From: Streptomyces sp. Ag109_O5-1
Lineage (GTDB): Bacteria > Actinomycetota > Actinomycetes > Streptomycetales > Streptomycetaceae
Direction of reading: 5' to 3'
Length of the DNA: 64,000 bases
Assembly (NCBI RefSeq): GCF_003814875.1
Contig: NZ_RKQF01000001.1
Coordinates: forward strand, 9,176,001 to 9,240,000
Shown here: piece by piece, positions 36,671-44,932 of the stretch
Layout of the letters: each line of letters starts with the position of its first letter
Numbering within the stretch: the stretch's first letter is position 1
Program-made: the position numbers and the translations under genes
Notes under the pieces: model-generated
Database searches by the model: none
The model's input: the letters and a program-made list of their open reading frames with translations, nothing else
Told to the model about the DNA's origin: nothing

Positions 36671-37693
36671 TCAGCCTTCCTGAAGAGTGGTCAGTCCGTG
36701 GTCGATGAAGACGGGGACGAGTTCGCCGATGCGGTCGAAGCCCTGCCCGAGCGTCTGGCCCAGCGTGTACCGGTAGTGGATGCCCTCCAGGATCACGGCG
36801 AGCTTGAACCAGGCGAACGCCGTGTACCAGGAGATCTGCGAGACGTCCCGGCCGGAGCGGGCCGCGTAGCGCTCGACCAGTTCCTGCGGGGACGGGTGGC
36901 CGGGTGCCTCGGCGGTGGTAGACACCGGCGAGTCGGGCGTGCCGAGCGGCTGGCTGTACATCACCAGCAGGCCCAGGTCGGTCAGCGGGTCGCCGAGCGT
37001 GGACATCTCCCAGTCGAGGATCGCCTTGATCCGGTCGTCGTCGCCGATCAGGACGTTGTCGAGGCGGTAGTCGCCGTGGATGACGGTGGGCGCGGGGGAG
37101 TCGGGCAGCCGGCGGCCCAGGGTCGCGTGCAGCTCGTCGATGCCGGCCAGGTCCCGGTTGCGGGAGGCGTCCAGCTGCTTGCCCCAGCGGCGCAGCTGGC
37201 GGTCCAGGAAGCCCTCGGGCCGCCCGAAGTCGGCGAGGCCGACCTCCTCGGGGTCCACGGCGTGCAGCTCGACCAGCGTGTCCACGAGGGACAGCACCGC
37301 GTTGCGGGTGCGCTCCGCACCGAGCGGGACGAGCTGGTCGGCGGTGCGGTACGGGGTGCCCTCGACGAACTCCATCACATAGAACGGCGCGCCGAGGACC
37401 TCCTCGTCCTCGCACAGCAGCACCGGGCGCGGCACCGGCACCTCGGTCGGGTACAGCCCGCTGATCACCCGGTGCTCGCGCTTCATGTCGTGCGCGGTGG
37501 CCAGGACGTGGCCCAGCGGCGGCCGTCGTACGACCCACTTCGAGGTGCCGTCGGAGATCGCGTAGGTGAGGTTCGACCGTCCGCCCTCGATCAGCCTTCC
37601 GGTCAGCGGACCGGTCACCAGGCCGGGGCGCTCGTGGTCGAGCAGACCGCGCAGCCGGTCGAGATCCAGTCCGGGCGGGTGGTCGGGGCTCAT
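36671..37693 (-). CDS. APH-like phosphotransferase, ACAD10/LvaA type kinase
   Basis: 340 residues of the APH/choline-kinase fold. N-lobe SNLTYAISDGTSKWVVRRPPLG, hinge YVMEFVEG, catalytic loop VIHGDYRLDNVLIG (Asp is the base) and metal motif AILDWEMSTLGDPLTDL. It is not an antibiotic kinase by context: it stands 6 bases before the ACAD10/11-type dehydrogenase. Best match in role is LvaA, which phosphorylates 4-hydroxyvaleryl-CoA. ATG 37693. The operator at 37734-37753 and the terminator at 37808-37846 lie just upstream. Confidence 0.88.
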   Translation of the reverse strand: MSPDHPPGLDLDRLRGLLDHERPGLVTGPLTGRLIEGGRSNLTYAISDGTSKWVVRRPPLGHVLATAHDMKREHRVISGLYPTEVPVPRPVLLCEDEEVLGAPFYVMEFVEGTPYRTADQLVPLGAERTRNAVLSLVDTLVELHAVDPEEVGLADFGRPEGFLDRQLRRWGKQLDASRNRDLAGIDELHATLGRRLPDSPAPTVIHGDYRLDNVLIGDDDRIKAILDWEMSTLGDPLTDLGLLVMYSQPLGTPDSPVSTTAEAPGHPSPQELVERYAARSGRDVSQISWYTAFAWFKLAVILEGIHYRYTLGQTLGQGFDRIGELVPVFIDHGLTTLQEG

Positions 37694-37733
37694 GCATCGC
37701 TCCTACGAACGAATGAACAGGACCCGACTTATG

Positions 37734-37753
37734 ATGCCGACCAGTCGGTATGT
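37734..37753. promoter_or_regulatory. Candidate TetR operator upstream of kinase-dehydrogenase operon
   Basis: ATGCCGACCAGTCGGTATGT contains the perfect arms CCGAC-CA-GTCGG. Its minus-strand reading begins ACATACCGACTGGT, matching 19852-19870 apart from one base over that stretch. It is 41 bases upstream of the kinase start. Confidence 0.65.
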
Positions 37754-37807
37754 CGTCCAGCGGGTGAGCCAAACGTGACCGGGACCACCCTACGACCCGA
37801 CCGGCGG

Positions 37808-37846
37808 GTGACGGCTCCCCGCGCACGCAGAGCGGGGAGCCGTCAC
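37808..37846 (-). terminator. Strong hairpin after the His-rich gene
   Basis: A perfect 15-bp stem, GTGACGGCTCCCCGC with GCGGGGAGCCGTCAC, and a nine-base loop, 17 bases past the stop of the minus-strand histidine-rich gene. Confidence 0.8.
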
Positions 37847-37862
37847 GGATGCGGGGGCCGGC

Positions 37863-38159
37863 TCAGTGGTCGTCCCAGTGGCCGTCGTGCTCGGCGTGCC
37901 GGTGGCCGTCGTGCAGGTAGTCGATGTGATCGCCGTGCAGTACGCCGGTGTGTCCGCAGCCGTCGCCGTGCCGGTGGTCGTGGCCGTCGTGGGTGACATG
38001 CGCGTCGGGCTCGCACTCGTCCCAGTGGCCGCCGTGCTCGCGGTGCAGATGCCCGTTGTGCGCGTAGTCGACGTGGTCGCCGTGCGGCACCTGGTCGTGC
38101 CCGCAGTCCGGTCCGTGGCTGTGGCCGTGCGTGGTGTGTTCCTGATGAAGGGTGGTCAT
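37863..38159 (-). CDS. Histidine-rich, repeat-built putative metal-binding protein
   Basis: 98 residues, of which about 27 are His and many others Asp/Glu/Gly. It consists of two near-copies of a 40-45 residue unit: each runs CGH, then HGDH(V/I)DY, HxGHxHxEHxGHWD. Cys pairs with the His in GPDCGH and GDGCGH. No signal peptide or helix-rich part. The composition suggests binding of Zn, Ni, Co or Cu as a store or buffer; no transporter or sensor gene is adjacent. ATG 38159 is used; the family is small and rarely characterised. The opposite-strand open frame is a compositional shadow. Terminated by the hairpin at 37808. Confidence 0.75.
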   Translation of the reverse strand: MTTLHQEHTTHGHSHGPDCGHDQVPHGDHVDYAHNGHLHREHGGHWDECEPDAHVTHDGHDHRHGDGCGHTGVLHGDHIDYLHDGHRHAEHDGHWDDH

Positions 38160-38288
38160 GCTGCTCACCTTCAGGGTGTGCGGGGTTCAGGAGTGTGGCG
38201 TGATGCCGACGGACAGGCTGCCACGCAAACGGTGCATATACGGGTATCCCGGTTGCGTGGCGCCCGAGTACCCCGGAGGGTCGTGTGC

Positions 38289-38608
38289 ATGAAGGGCATC
38301 AGCTACAGCCGGTACGGCGGACCCGGGGTACTGGAGTACGGCGAGGTCAGGGACCCCAAGATCGGCCCCGACGCGGTGCTGGTGAAGGTGCGGGCGGCGG
38401 CCGTCGACCCGGTCGACTGGAAGGGCCGCGAGGGCCATCTGGACGGCGTCCTGAAACGGCTCTCCGCGCTCGCGGAGCAGGGGGCGGTGACCGTCCATGT
38501 CGACGGGACGTTCCCGCTGGAGCGGACGGCCGACGCGCACCGGCGCAGCCAGGAGGGACGGACCCGGGGAAACCGGTGGTGACGGTCGACCCGCCGGAGG
38601 CGGGGTAG
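38289..38608 (+). pseudogene. Remnant of a zinc-type/quinone oxidoreductase (MDR)
   Basis: ATG 38289 opens the N-terminus of an NADP-dependent MDR oxidoreductase (MKGISYSRYGGPGVLEYG, VLVKVRAAAVDPVDWKGREG) but jumps after about 50 residues straight into a C-terminal end (LKRLSALAEQGAVTVHVDGT, FPLERTADAHRRSQEG). The whole central Rossmann domain, about 200 residues, is missing. A one-base frameshift near 38565 then separates the last RTRG from its expected partner KPVVTVD, which continues in another frame to 38608. Internal deletion plus frameshift indicates a dead gene. It is surrounded by intact small genes. Confidence 0.75.
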
Positions 38609-38626
38609 GCCTTCAGGAGCAGGTGC

Positions 38627-38941
38627 TCATACGACCAGTGCGGCGGCGCAGACCGCGATCGCGACCGTGCACAGCACCGCCGCGGTCGCCTGCCGCGGGG
38701 GCAGCGCCCGGGGGCGGTCAGTGGTGGCGAGGGCGCGGATACGGCGGTTGGCGACCAGGAGGAAGCCCAGCCAGAGCAGACCGCACGCGGCGCAGGCGGC
38801 CACTCCCACGGCCGAGGCGGAGCCGTGCAGCGCGGTCTTCGCGGCGAGTATGGCGGCGACGGTCGCCGACAGCGTCGTACGCCGCCAGGCCAGCCGGGTC
38901 CGCTCCGGCTGCAGCCCCGGGTCGCGGCGCGGCTCGGTCAC
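38627..38941 (-). CDS. DUF202 membrane protein (second of a pair)
   Basis: 104 residues. The N-terminal charged part DPGLQPERTRLAWRRTTLS is the DUF202 signature; three hydrophobic helices follow (ATVAAILAAKTALHG, VGVAACAACGLLWLGFLLVA, AAVLCTVAIAVCAAALVV). GTG 38941 overlaps the stop of the upstream DUF202 gene in a GTGA, so the two are coupled. Function unknown; the pair may form a hetero-oligomer. Confidence 0.82.
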   Translation of the reverse strand: MTEPRRDPGLQPERTRLAWRRTTLSATVAAILAAKTALHGSASAVGVAACAACGLLWLGFLLVANRRIRALATTDRPRALPPRQATAAVLCTVAIAVCAAALVV

Positions 38942-39330
38942 CCTTCCCACCCGACGAGCACGACGAGCACCATCGCGACGGCGACCACGGCGACGACCAC
39001 GCTCAGCAGGGCCGGGAACCGGGACACCGGCAGATCCTCACCGCGCCGCATCGCCCGCTCGCAGCGCATCCAGTGGTTCACGGCACGCAGCGAGCACAGC
39101 ACGCCGGCGGCGAGGAGCGCGAGCGCGAGGCCGACGCGCCAGCCCCAGCGGAGGTCGGGCAGGAACTGGTCCACGGCGAAGCCGCCGCCGATCAGGGCGA
39201 GGGCGGTGCGCAGCCAGGCCAGGAAGGTCCGCTCGTTGGCGAGGGAGAAACGGTAGTCGGGCGTCGTGCCCTCCTGCCGGACGACCTCGGGGGCGAACCA
39301 CAAACGGACGTTCCGCGCGAATTCGATCAC
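38938..39330 (-). CDS. YidH/DUF202 membrane protein (first of a pair)
   Basis: 130 residues: FARNVRLWFAPEVVRQEG then the signature TPDYRFSLANERTFLAWLRTALALIGGG of the YidH family, and two further helices. GTG 39330 is chosen to give the usual start (M)IEFARNVRLWF; longer in-frame extensions run into the intergenic repeat. Coupled by a 4-base overlap to the next DUF202 gene. Function unknown. Confidence 0.8.
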   Translation of the reverse strand: MIEFARNVRLWFAPEVVRQEGTTPDYRFSLANERTFLAWLRTALALIGGGFAVDQFLPDLRWGWRVGLALALLAAGVLCSLRAVNHWMRCERAMRRGEDLPVSRFPALLSVVVAVVAVAMVLVVLVGWEG

Positions 39331-39369
39331 GTACAGGAAGACTACCGGGGTGTGTCGGCCGTGCGTCGG

Positions 39370-39446
39370 CTGCGGGTGGGTGGGGGCTGGTCGCGCCCAC
39401 GCGGCGGAGCCGCATATCGACACAGCCCCGCGCCCCTGAAAGGGCG
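39370..39446 (+). repeat. Dispersed intergenic repeat, copy D
   Basis: Contains CTGCGGGTGGG, GGGGGCTGGTCGCGC and a GCGCCC-CTGAAA-GGGCGC hairpin; the AGTTCC block of other copies is replaced by a CCACGCGGCGGAGCCGC insert. It lies between the Nudix end and the YidH start and may end the Nudix transcript. Confidence 0.65.
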
Positions 39447-39962
39447 CTACAGCCGAGGGCGCCTCGTCCGCAGCCGCTCCCACGCCGCCAGCCCGTCCGG
39501 CACCCACTCCCACTCACCGAGCCGCCCGGCCAGCTCCTCCTCGGTCAGGAAGTCGTGCCAGGCCACCTCCTCCACCTGGGGCTGGACCGGCAGCTCGCAG
39601 CGCACCTCGTACACCGCCGACCACCAGCTCTGGCCCGCGCCGTTCTCGTACAGGAACTTGAAGAGGAACGTCGGCCGGGGGAGCCCGCTCACGCCCAGTT
39701 CCTCCTCGGCCTCGCGCAGCGCCGCGTCGTCGTAGGACTCGCCGGTGCCGACCACGCCCCCGACGAACATGTCGTACAGGGAGGGGAAGACCAGCTTGGT
39801 CGCGGTGCGGCGGTGGACGAAGAGGCGGCCGGCGGCGTCCCGGGCCTGGATGAAGACGCAGCGGTGGCGCAGGCCCCGGGCGTACGCCTCGCCGCGCGGG
39901 GACTGCCCGATGACCTGGTCGTTCTCGTCGACGATGTCGAGGATTTCGTCAGCAGCGCTCAT
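39447..39962 (-). CDS. Nudix hydrolase
   Basis: 171 residues. The Nudix box GTGESYDDAALREAEEELGV follows the consensus (REAEEEL glutamates bind Mg). The N-terminal part ILDIVDENDQVIGQSPRGEAY and QARDAAGRLFVHRRTATK match the IPP-isomerase-like/MutT-like subclass with a substrate-lid strand. It hydrolyses a nucleoside-diphosphate-linked compound; substrate unknown. ATG 39962 is preferred, ATG 39974 possible. The DMT exporter gene lies 42 bases upstream on the same strand. Confidence 0.85.
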   Translation of the reverse strand: MSAADEILDIVDENDQVIGQSPRGEAYARGLRHRCVFIQARDAAGRLFVHRRTATKLVFPSLYDMFVGGVVGTGESYDDAALREAEEELGVSGLPRPTFLFKFLYENGAGQSWWSAVYEVRCELPVQPQVEEVAWHDFLTEEELAGRLGEWEWVPDGLAAWERLRTRRPRL

Positions 39963-40004
39963 GCCGCCATCCAAGCAGCCGACGGCCGCGGGTGTCAGCG
40001 GGCG

Positions 40005-40916
40005 TCAGCGCGGCTGGAGGTCCAGCGAGGGTTCCCTCGGCGCCGTACCGCGCGGCATCGCCGGATGCAGCCCGAGCAGCACGATGCCCGCCACGATCGC
40101 CGCCAGTGCCGCCGCCTCCCAGGCCAGCGCCCCGGTGTCGGTGCGCAGCCTGTCCCCGAGGAAGCCGACACCGCACAGGATCCCGGCGAGCGGCTGGGCC
40201 GCGGTGAGCGCGGGCAGCGACATGCGCAGCTCCGCCGTCTCGAAGGCGCTCTGCACGAGGATCAGCCCGGTGACCCCGAGGGCCAGCACGCCGTACGGCT
40301 GCCAGCCGGTCAGCACCTCCATGATGCCGCCCTCGGAGAAGCGCGTGCCGGTGACCCGGGTCAGCGCGTCCTGGACGCCGTACAGCAGGCCGGCGGCGAG
40401 GGCGAGCAGCGTCGGTCCTGCGCTGAGGCGGGAGCGTTTGGCGTAGGTGGTGAGCACGAGGGCTATGCCGACCGTCACTCCGATGATCAGCCAGTGGCGC
40501 AGCGGGTCGGCGATGGCGTGGCCGCCGCGTGGCTCGCCCGCCACGATGAACGTGGTGACGCCGCCCGCGAGCAGGATGAGGCCCGCCCAGCCCTGGTGGC
40601 TGAGGGGGTGCTTGGTCTGGTGCCGGGAGAGCGCGAGGGCGAACAGGAGGTTCGTCGCGAGCAGCGGTTCGACCAGGGAGATCTCGCCCTTGCCGAGGGC
40701 GACCGCGCCGAGGATCATGCCGGCGACCATGAGGCCGATGCCGCCGAGCCAGCGCGGCACCTTCATCAGGTCGAGCAGCAGGCGGGGCGAGAGGAAGTCG
40801 CTGAGCGGGGCCTTCTGTGCGACGTTCTGCTGGAGCACGAACCCGAAGCCGAGGCAACAGGCGGCACTCACGGCGAGAACCAGAACCAGAACGGACACGC
40901 TGCGTACCTCGATCAT
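40005..40916 (-). CDS. DMT-family (EamA) transporter
   Basis: 303 residues with about ten membrane helices, ending in a short charged tail (LQPR). N-terminal helix VLVLVLAVSAACCLGFGFVLQQN; repeat hinge KGEISLVEPLLATNLLFALAL is typical for DMT proteins. Related proteins export nucleosides, amino acids or lipids; no substrate clue. ATG 40916. It may share a transcript with the downstream Nudix hydrolase. Confidence 0.85.
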   Translation of the reverse strand: MIEVRSVSVLVLVLAVSAACCLGFGFVLQQNVAQKAPLSDFLSPRLLLDLMKVPRWLGGIGLMVAGMILGAVALGKGEISLVEPLLATNLLFALALSRHQTKHPLSHQGWAGLILLAGGVTTFIVAGEPRGGHAIADPLRHWLIIGVTVGIALVLTTYAKRSRLSAGPTLLALAAGLLYGVQDALTRVTGTRFSEGGIMEVLTGWQPYGVLALGVTGLILVQSAFETAELRMSLPALTAAQPLAGILCGVGFLGDRLRTDTGALAWEAAALAAIVAGIVLLGLHPAMPRGTAPREPSLDLQPR

Positions 40917-41243
40917 GCGGCCGGGTTACGGGGGTGCGTAGTGGCCGACTGTAGCGCTGCCGGATGGGGATTGCTCCGGGAGTACCGGAACCGGGTGACG
41001 GACTCGGACACGTTGCCCGGGCCGATCACGGACGGTGGGTCGGGGCGGCACCGGAACGTACTGCCATGGTCCGACGCGCGAGCGGCCCGCGCCATGGCGC
41101 ACGCCACAGCCGGAACCGGAAGCCCTACGGTCACGGTACGCCAACCGGACCCCGGCGCGCGTCAAGTTCCGTTCTGCCGACGGTAGTTGAACGCCGGACC
41201 AGCAGTGTCCAGCTTGACGCAAAGTCTTGGCTGGGGGTTTGCT
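40917..41243. other. Intergenic region without a gene
   Basis: 327 bases between divergent genes. The ORFs here are short and lack conserved features. A possible promoter for the plus gene is CTTGACGCAAAGTC around 41211-41224 (TTGACG as -35-like). I see no operator or RNA gene. Confidence 0.5.
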
Positions 41244-42260
41244 GTGCGTGATCGGCCGATGGCAGCCCGACAACCAGGAAGTTCCGCGGTGCCCCCAACC
41301 CCGCCCCTCTTAGGCCCAGGCCGGGCCGTCGCCGAAGGTTCCCGCGCGGCAGCGCACCCCGGGTGCGAACACTGTCCCGACGACGCTCTCGACGACGCCG
41401 AACTCATCTCCGCCCGTGCCGCGTTGGCCCAGGGCCGCTGGCAGTCCGCCCGCTCCCTGCTGCTCCATACGGGTGAGGACTGGGACCGCCGCGGCCACCG
41501 GGCCACCGTCCTCGCCCGCGAGCCCTACGCCATCGCCTGGGCCCGCGAGTGGCTGCTGGCCGAGCCCGGCTCCGCCGGCGCCACCACCCTGTACGCCCTG
41601 ACCCTGGTCCGGCGCGCCCTGCGCGGCAAGGAGCGGCCCGAGCGGGCCCGCGAGGCCTGCGGCAGCGCCGCCGCGCTCGCCCCCGCCGACCCCACCCCAT
41701 GGCTCGGCCGCCTGCTGCTGGCCCGGTACCTGGGCACTGACGACGAGACCCGCCGGGCCTTCGGCGAGGTGCGCCGCCGCCATCCCGAGCACCACCACGC
41801 CCACCACCTGATGGCCGCCCGTCTCGCCGAGACCGAGGCCGAAGGGACGTACGAACTGTGCGCCTTCGCGGAACGCTCGGCCGCCGAGGCCCCGGCCGAC
41901 TCACCGCTCGCCGTCCTCCCCGTCGTCGCGTACGCCGAACGCCATCGTGTGCTGGCCGTCACCGGCCGGGCCCCCGCCGACCCGGCCGCCGCCGGCCACT
42001 GGGACGAGCCGTCCGCCCGGCGCGCCCTGACCGCGGCCTTCGACTGGTGGGTGGAATGGGGCATCGAGGAGCATCCGCGCCGCCATGTCGACCTCAACCA
42101 CCTCGCCCACGCCACCTCCGGCGCCGGCCGGTACGCCGAGGCCGCGGCCCTCTTCCAGCGCATCGGCCGCCATGCCACCCCGACACCCTGGTCGTATCCG
42201 GACCGCGACCCGTGCGAGGCGTTCCGGGCGGCCCGGGAACGCGCGCTGGGAGGTTCATGA
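41244..42260 (+). CDS. Conserved hypothetical, TPR-like helical repeats
   Basis: 338 residues, family not recognised. Helical throughout, with TPR-like pairs: ARAALAQGRWQSARSLLL, AREWLLAEPGSAGATTLYAL, ACGSAAALAPADPTPWLGRLLLARYLG, and a closing HATSGAGRYAEAAALFQRIG. A His-rich turn (RHPEHHHAHHL) is in the middle. Start GTG 41244 has GGGGG six bases upstream; ATG 41259 is an alternative. It is followed after 73 bases by the molybdoenzyme gene, which may be co-transcribed. No catalytic motif is visible. Confidence 0.65.
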   Translation: MRDRPMAARQPGSSAVPPTPPLLGPGRAVAEGSRAAAHPGCEHCPDDALDDAELISARAALAQGRWQSARSLLLHTGEDWDRRGHRATVLAREPYAIAWAREWLLAEPGSAGATTLYALTLVRRALRGKERPERAREACGSAAALAPADPTPWLGRLLLARYLGTDDETRRAFGEVRRRHPEHHHAHHLMAARLAETEAEGTYELCAFAERSAAEAPADSPLAVLPVVAYAERHRVLAVTGRAPADPAAAGHWDEPSARRALTAAFDWWVEWGIEEHPRRHVDLNHLAHATSGAGRYAEAAALFQRIGRHATPTPWSYPDRDPCEAFRAARERALGGS

Positions 42261-42333
42261 GAAGAGGTTGTGGATTCCTTACGGACGGCCGATTCCGTGG
42301 CCGCGCCCGCCCCGGGAGTGTTCGAATGAGTAC

Positions 42334-43074
42334 GTGAACTCTGAACAATCCGAGGAGCCACGGCGTACCGAGCAGGGCAGCCCGATCGGCCGCCGGGTGT
42401 TCCTCGGCACCATCGGCCTCGGCGCGCTCGGTGTGGTGACCGCGCCGGTGCTGCAGCGCGTCACCGAGTCGGTGCTCGGCACCTTCTCCGGGAAGGACCC
42501 CACGGGCCTGACCGGGCTTCTCCCGAACGGCGGCGGCTTCCGCTACTACTCGGTGACCGGGTCGGTGCCGACCAAGACCGCCGCGAACTACCAGCTGAAG
42601 ATCGACGGACTGGTCGACAAGCCGCACACCTACACCCTGGACGACCTGCGGACCCTGCCGCAGAGCAAGCTGGTCAAGGACGTCCAGTGCGTCACCGGAT
42701 GGCGGGTCCCCGACACGCCCTTCGAAGGTGTCCGCCTCTCGCACCTCCTGGACCTTGCGGGCGTCCGGGACACCGCCAAGGCGATCCGCTTCACCTGCTT
42801 CGACGGCGCGTACACCGAGAGCCTCACCCTCGACCAGGCGCGCCGGCCGGACATCCTGGTCGCGCTGCGTATGCAGAACAAGGAGATCAGCCACGACCAC
42901 GGCGGCCCGGTCCGCCTCTATGTGGCGCCCATGTACTTCTACAAATCGGCCAAGTGGCTCTCCGGCATCACGGTCACGGACAAGGTCCAGCCCGGATACT
43001 GGGAGAAGCTCGGCTACGACGTCGACGCCTGGGTCGGCCGCTCGAACGGACGCGACGATGACCCTACGAGCTGA
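42334..43074 (+). CDS. Molybdopterin-dependent oxidoreductase, sulfite-oxidase fold, Tat-exported
   Basis: 246 residues. Twin-arginine leader (GRRVFLGTIGLGALGVV, residues 19-35). The body is a SUOX/MsrP-type Mo domain: YQLKIDGLVDKPHTYTLDDL, then Cys119 in VQCVTGWRVPDTPFEGV as the Mo thiolate ligand, and the RFTCFDGAYTESLTL segment. Its stop overlaps by 17 bases the start of a cytochrome b gene, which would carry electrons from or to the membrane. Role by analogy with MsrP/MsrQ or sulfite dehydrogenases: repair of oxidised thioethers or oxidation of a small molecule outside the membrane. GTG 42334 is the best start, though without a clear ribosome site. Confidence 0.85.
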   Translation: MNSEQSEEPRRTEQGSPIGRRVFLGTIGLGALGVVTAPVLQRVTESVLGTFSGKDPTGLTGLLPNGGGFRYYSVTGSVPTKTAANYQLKIDGLVDKPHTYTLDDLRTLPQSKLVKDVQCVTGWRVPDTPFEGVRLSHLLDLAGVRDTAKAIRFTCFDGAYTESLTLDQARRPDILVALRMQNKEISHDHGGPVRLYVAPMYFYKSAKWLSGITVTDKVQPGYWEKLGYDVDAWVGRSNGRDDDPTS

Positions 43075-43681
43075 GGCACCGGCCGCGACGGAGCGGCTGC
43101 ACCGGTTCACCGCCGCCGAGCGCTGGATCCACCGCACGACGGCCGCGCTGATGGGCATCTGCGTGCTGACCGCCGCGTGCCTCTACATCCCGGAGCTGGC
43201 GGTTCTCGTCGGCCGCCGTGAACTGGTCGTCCGCATCCACGAGTGCGCGGGCCTCGCCCTACCCGTCCCGGTGCTCCTCGGCCTGGCCTCCCGCGCCTTC
43301 CGCGCCGACCTGGGCTTCCTCAACCGCTTCGGCCCCCACGACAGACTCTGGCTGCGCGCCGCCCTGGCCCGCGACAAGCGCCCGTCCTCCCGGCCGGCGG
43401 GCAAGTTCAACGCCGGCCAGAAGATCTACGCGAACTGGATCGCCGGCGCGACCCTGGTCATGCTGGCCACGGGCCTCATGATGTGGTTCACCCACCTCAC
43501 GCCTCTGATGTGGCGCACCTCGGCCACCTTCGTCCACGACTGGCTGGCACTGACGATCGGCGTCGTCCTGGCGGGCCACGTCGGCATGGCCATGGCCGAC
43601 CCGGAGGCACGCCGGGGCCTGCGGACGGGCAAGGTGAGCCGGGAGTGGGCGAAGCGTGAGCATCCCCTGTGGCGACCGTAG
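43058..43681 (+). CDS. Cytochrome b561-like membrane protein
   Basis: 207 residues with four hydrophobic helices and heme-ligand-like His in WIHRTTAALMG (His25), VRIHECAGLALPV (His61), TFVHDWLALTIG and GHVGMAMADP. This is the four-helix, two-heme cytochrome b/b6 pattern of molybdoenzyme partners. ATG 43058 lies within the molybdoenzyme gene, so translation is coupled. The C-terminus REHPLWRP is cytoplasmic. Probably links the exported molybdoenzyme to the quinone pool. Confidence 0.85.
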   Translation: MTLRAEAPAATERLHRFTAAERWIHRTTAALMGICVLTAACLYIPELAVLVGRRELVVRIHECAGLALPVPVLLGLASRAFRADLGFLNRFGPHDRLWLRAALARDKRPSSRPAGKFNAGQKIYANWIAGATLVMLATGLMMWFTHLTPLMWRTSATFVHDWLALTIGVVLAGHVGMAMADPEARRGLRTGKVSREWAKREHPLWRP

Positions 43682-43780
43682 CCCTGCGGGGCGAGAGCCG
43701 ACGGGGCCTGCTGAACGAATACCGACGGGAGCGAGACATCGACGGCCGGTTCAGCACCGCCGAACACCACCGCCGAACAC

Positions 43781-43874
43781 CACCGCCGTGGCTGATCGCC
43801 GTCGCGGCGGAGAAGACCTGCCGCAGCCGCGGCAACGGCGATCAGCGCCGGGACGGCGATCAGCCACGGCGGTG
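43781..43874. repeat. 23-bp perfect inverted repeat, large hairpin
   Basis: CACCGCCGTGGCTGATCG and the following CCGTC (43781-43803) are exactly complementary to 43852-43874, around a 48-base loop. A CACCGCCGAACAC direct repeat precedes it. It lies between convergent genes (cytochrome b ending 43681 and the dehydrogenase ending 43911), so it could serve as a bidirectional terminator; a small mobile element remnant is the alternative. Confidence 0.7.
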
Positions 43875-43910
43875 CCGGGCCGGCCGTACCGGCGGACTCC
43901 GGCGACTCCC

Positions 43911-44918
43911 TCAGCTCTCGAAGTCCAGCAGCACCTTGCAGGACATGCTTCGGTCGGCGGCCAGCCGGAACGCCTCCTCGGCCTTCCGTACCGGAACGAC
44001 CGCGCTGATCAGGCCGTCGAACGCGGGCTCCCGGGACAGCAGCTCCAGTGCCTCGTCGAACTCCCCGTCGAAGCGGAACGCGCCCCGGAGTTCGATCTCC
44101 CGGCTCACCACCAGGTTCCCGGCGAACGGGGACCGGCCCGGCGGCAGCATGCCCAGCTGGACGACGACGCCACCGCGGCGTACCAGCCGTAGGCACGTGT
44201 CCAGGCCCGCCGCCACCCCCGACGCCTCGATCGCCACATCGACCTCCGCCGGCCATCCGGAGTCGGCGGGATCGTCGGCCCGTACGACCGTGCCGGCACC
44301 GGCGACCGCTGCGTAGCGCAGCGCCTCCGGGAGCAGATCGGTGACCGTGACATGGGCCGCGCCCGCCGCACGGAGCGCCGCCACCACCAGGCAGCCGATC
44401 GGGCCGGCCCCGGTGACCAGCACATGCTTTCCGGCCACCGCCCCGGCCCGGCGTACCGCGTGGAGCGCGACCGACAGGGGTTCGGCGAGTGCGGCCCGCC
44501 GCAGACCGAGCCCCTCCGGCAGGGGCCGCAACTGGCCCGCCGGTACGGCCAGCCGCGCCGCGAACCCGCCCTGGACGTGCGGGAAGCGGGCCGCGCTGCC
44601 GAGGTAGCGGGTGTCCCGGCAGACGTTCGCCCGGCCGTCCGCGCACTCCGGGCAGACCCCGCACGGAGTCGCCGGGTGCACCGCGACCGGCAGGCCCGCG
44701 AGCGGCCCGGTGACGGCGGTGCCCACCACCTCGTGGCCCAGCACCATCGGTTCGCGCAGCCGGAAGTCACCGACCCCGCCGTGCCGCCAGTAGTGCAGGT
44801 CCGAGCCGCAGACACCGCCGTAGCGGACGTCGACCAGGACCTGGCCGGGGCCGGGCTGCGGGGACGGCAGTTCCGCCACCCGCAGGTCACCCTCGCCATG
44901 GATCACACAACCCAGCAT
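43911..44918 (-). CDS. L-idonate 5-dehydrogenase-like zinc dehydrogenase
   Basis: 335-residue MDR enzyme. Catalytic zinc Cys37 (GGVCGSD) and His62/Glu63 (LGHEVVG); structural zinc Cys86, Cys89, Cys92, Cys100. Rossmann motif VTGAGPIGCLV. The context (gluconate kinase, gluconate permease, gluconate 5-dehydrogenase-like SDR) points to L-idonate to 5-keto-gluconate conversion; a related sugar alcohol remains possible. Last gene of the operon; ATG 44918 is 14 bases after the SDR stop. Terminated towards the hairpin at 43781-43874. Confidence 0.85.
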   Translation of the reverse strand: MLGCVIHGEGDLRVAELPSPQPGPGQVLVDVRYGGVCGSDLHYWRHGGVGDFRLREPMVLGHEVVGTAVTGPLAGLPVAVHPATPCGVCPECADGRANVCRDTRYLGSAARFPHVQGGFAARLAVPAGQLRPLPEGLGLRRAALAEPLSVALHAVRRAGAVAGKHVLVTGAGPIGCLVVAALRAAGAAHVTVTDLLPEALRYAAVAGAGTVVRADDPADSGWPAEVDVAIEASGVAAGLDTCLRLVRRGGVVVQLGMLPPGRSPFAGNLVVSREIELRGAFRFDGEFDEALELLSREPAFDGLISAVVPVRKAEEAFRLAADRSMSCKVLLDFES

Positions 44919-44932
44919 CCGCCCGGCCCCCT

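Noticed and set aside
37866..38582. Plus-strand frame with Val/Ala-rich 140-residue lead before the MDR fragment
   Set aside because: The lead is the complement of the histidine-rich gene; only the part from 38289 is homologous to an oxidoreductase.
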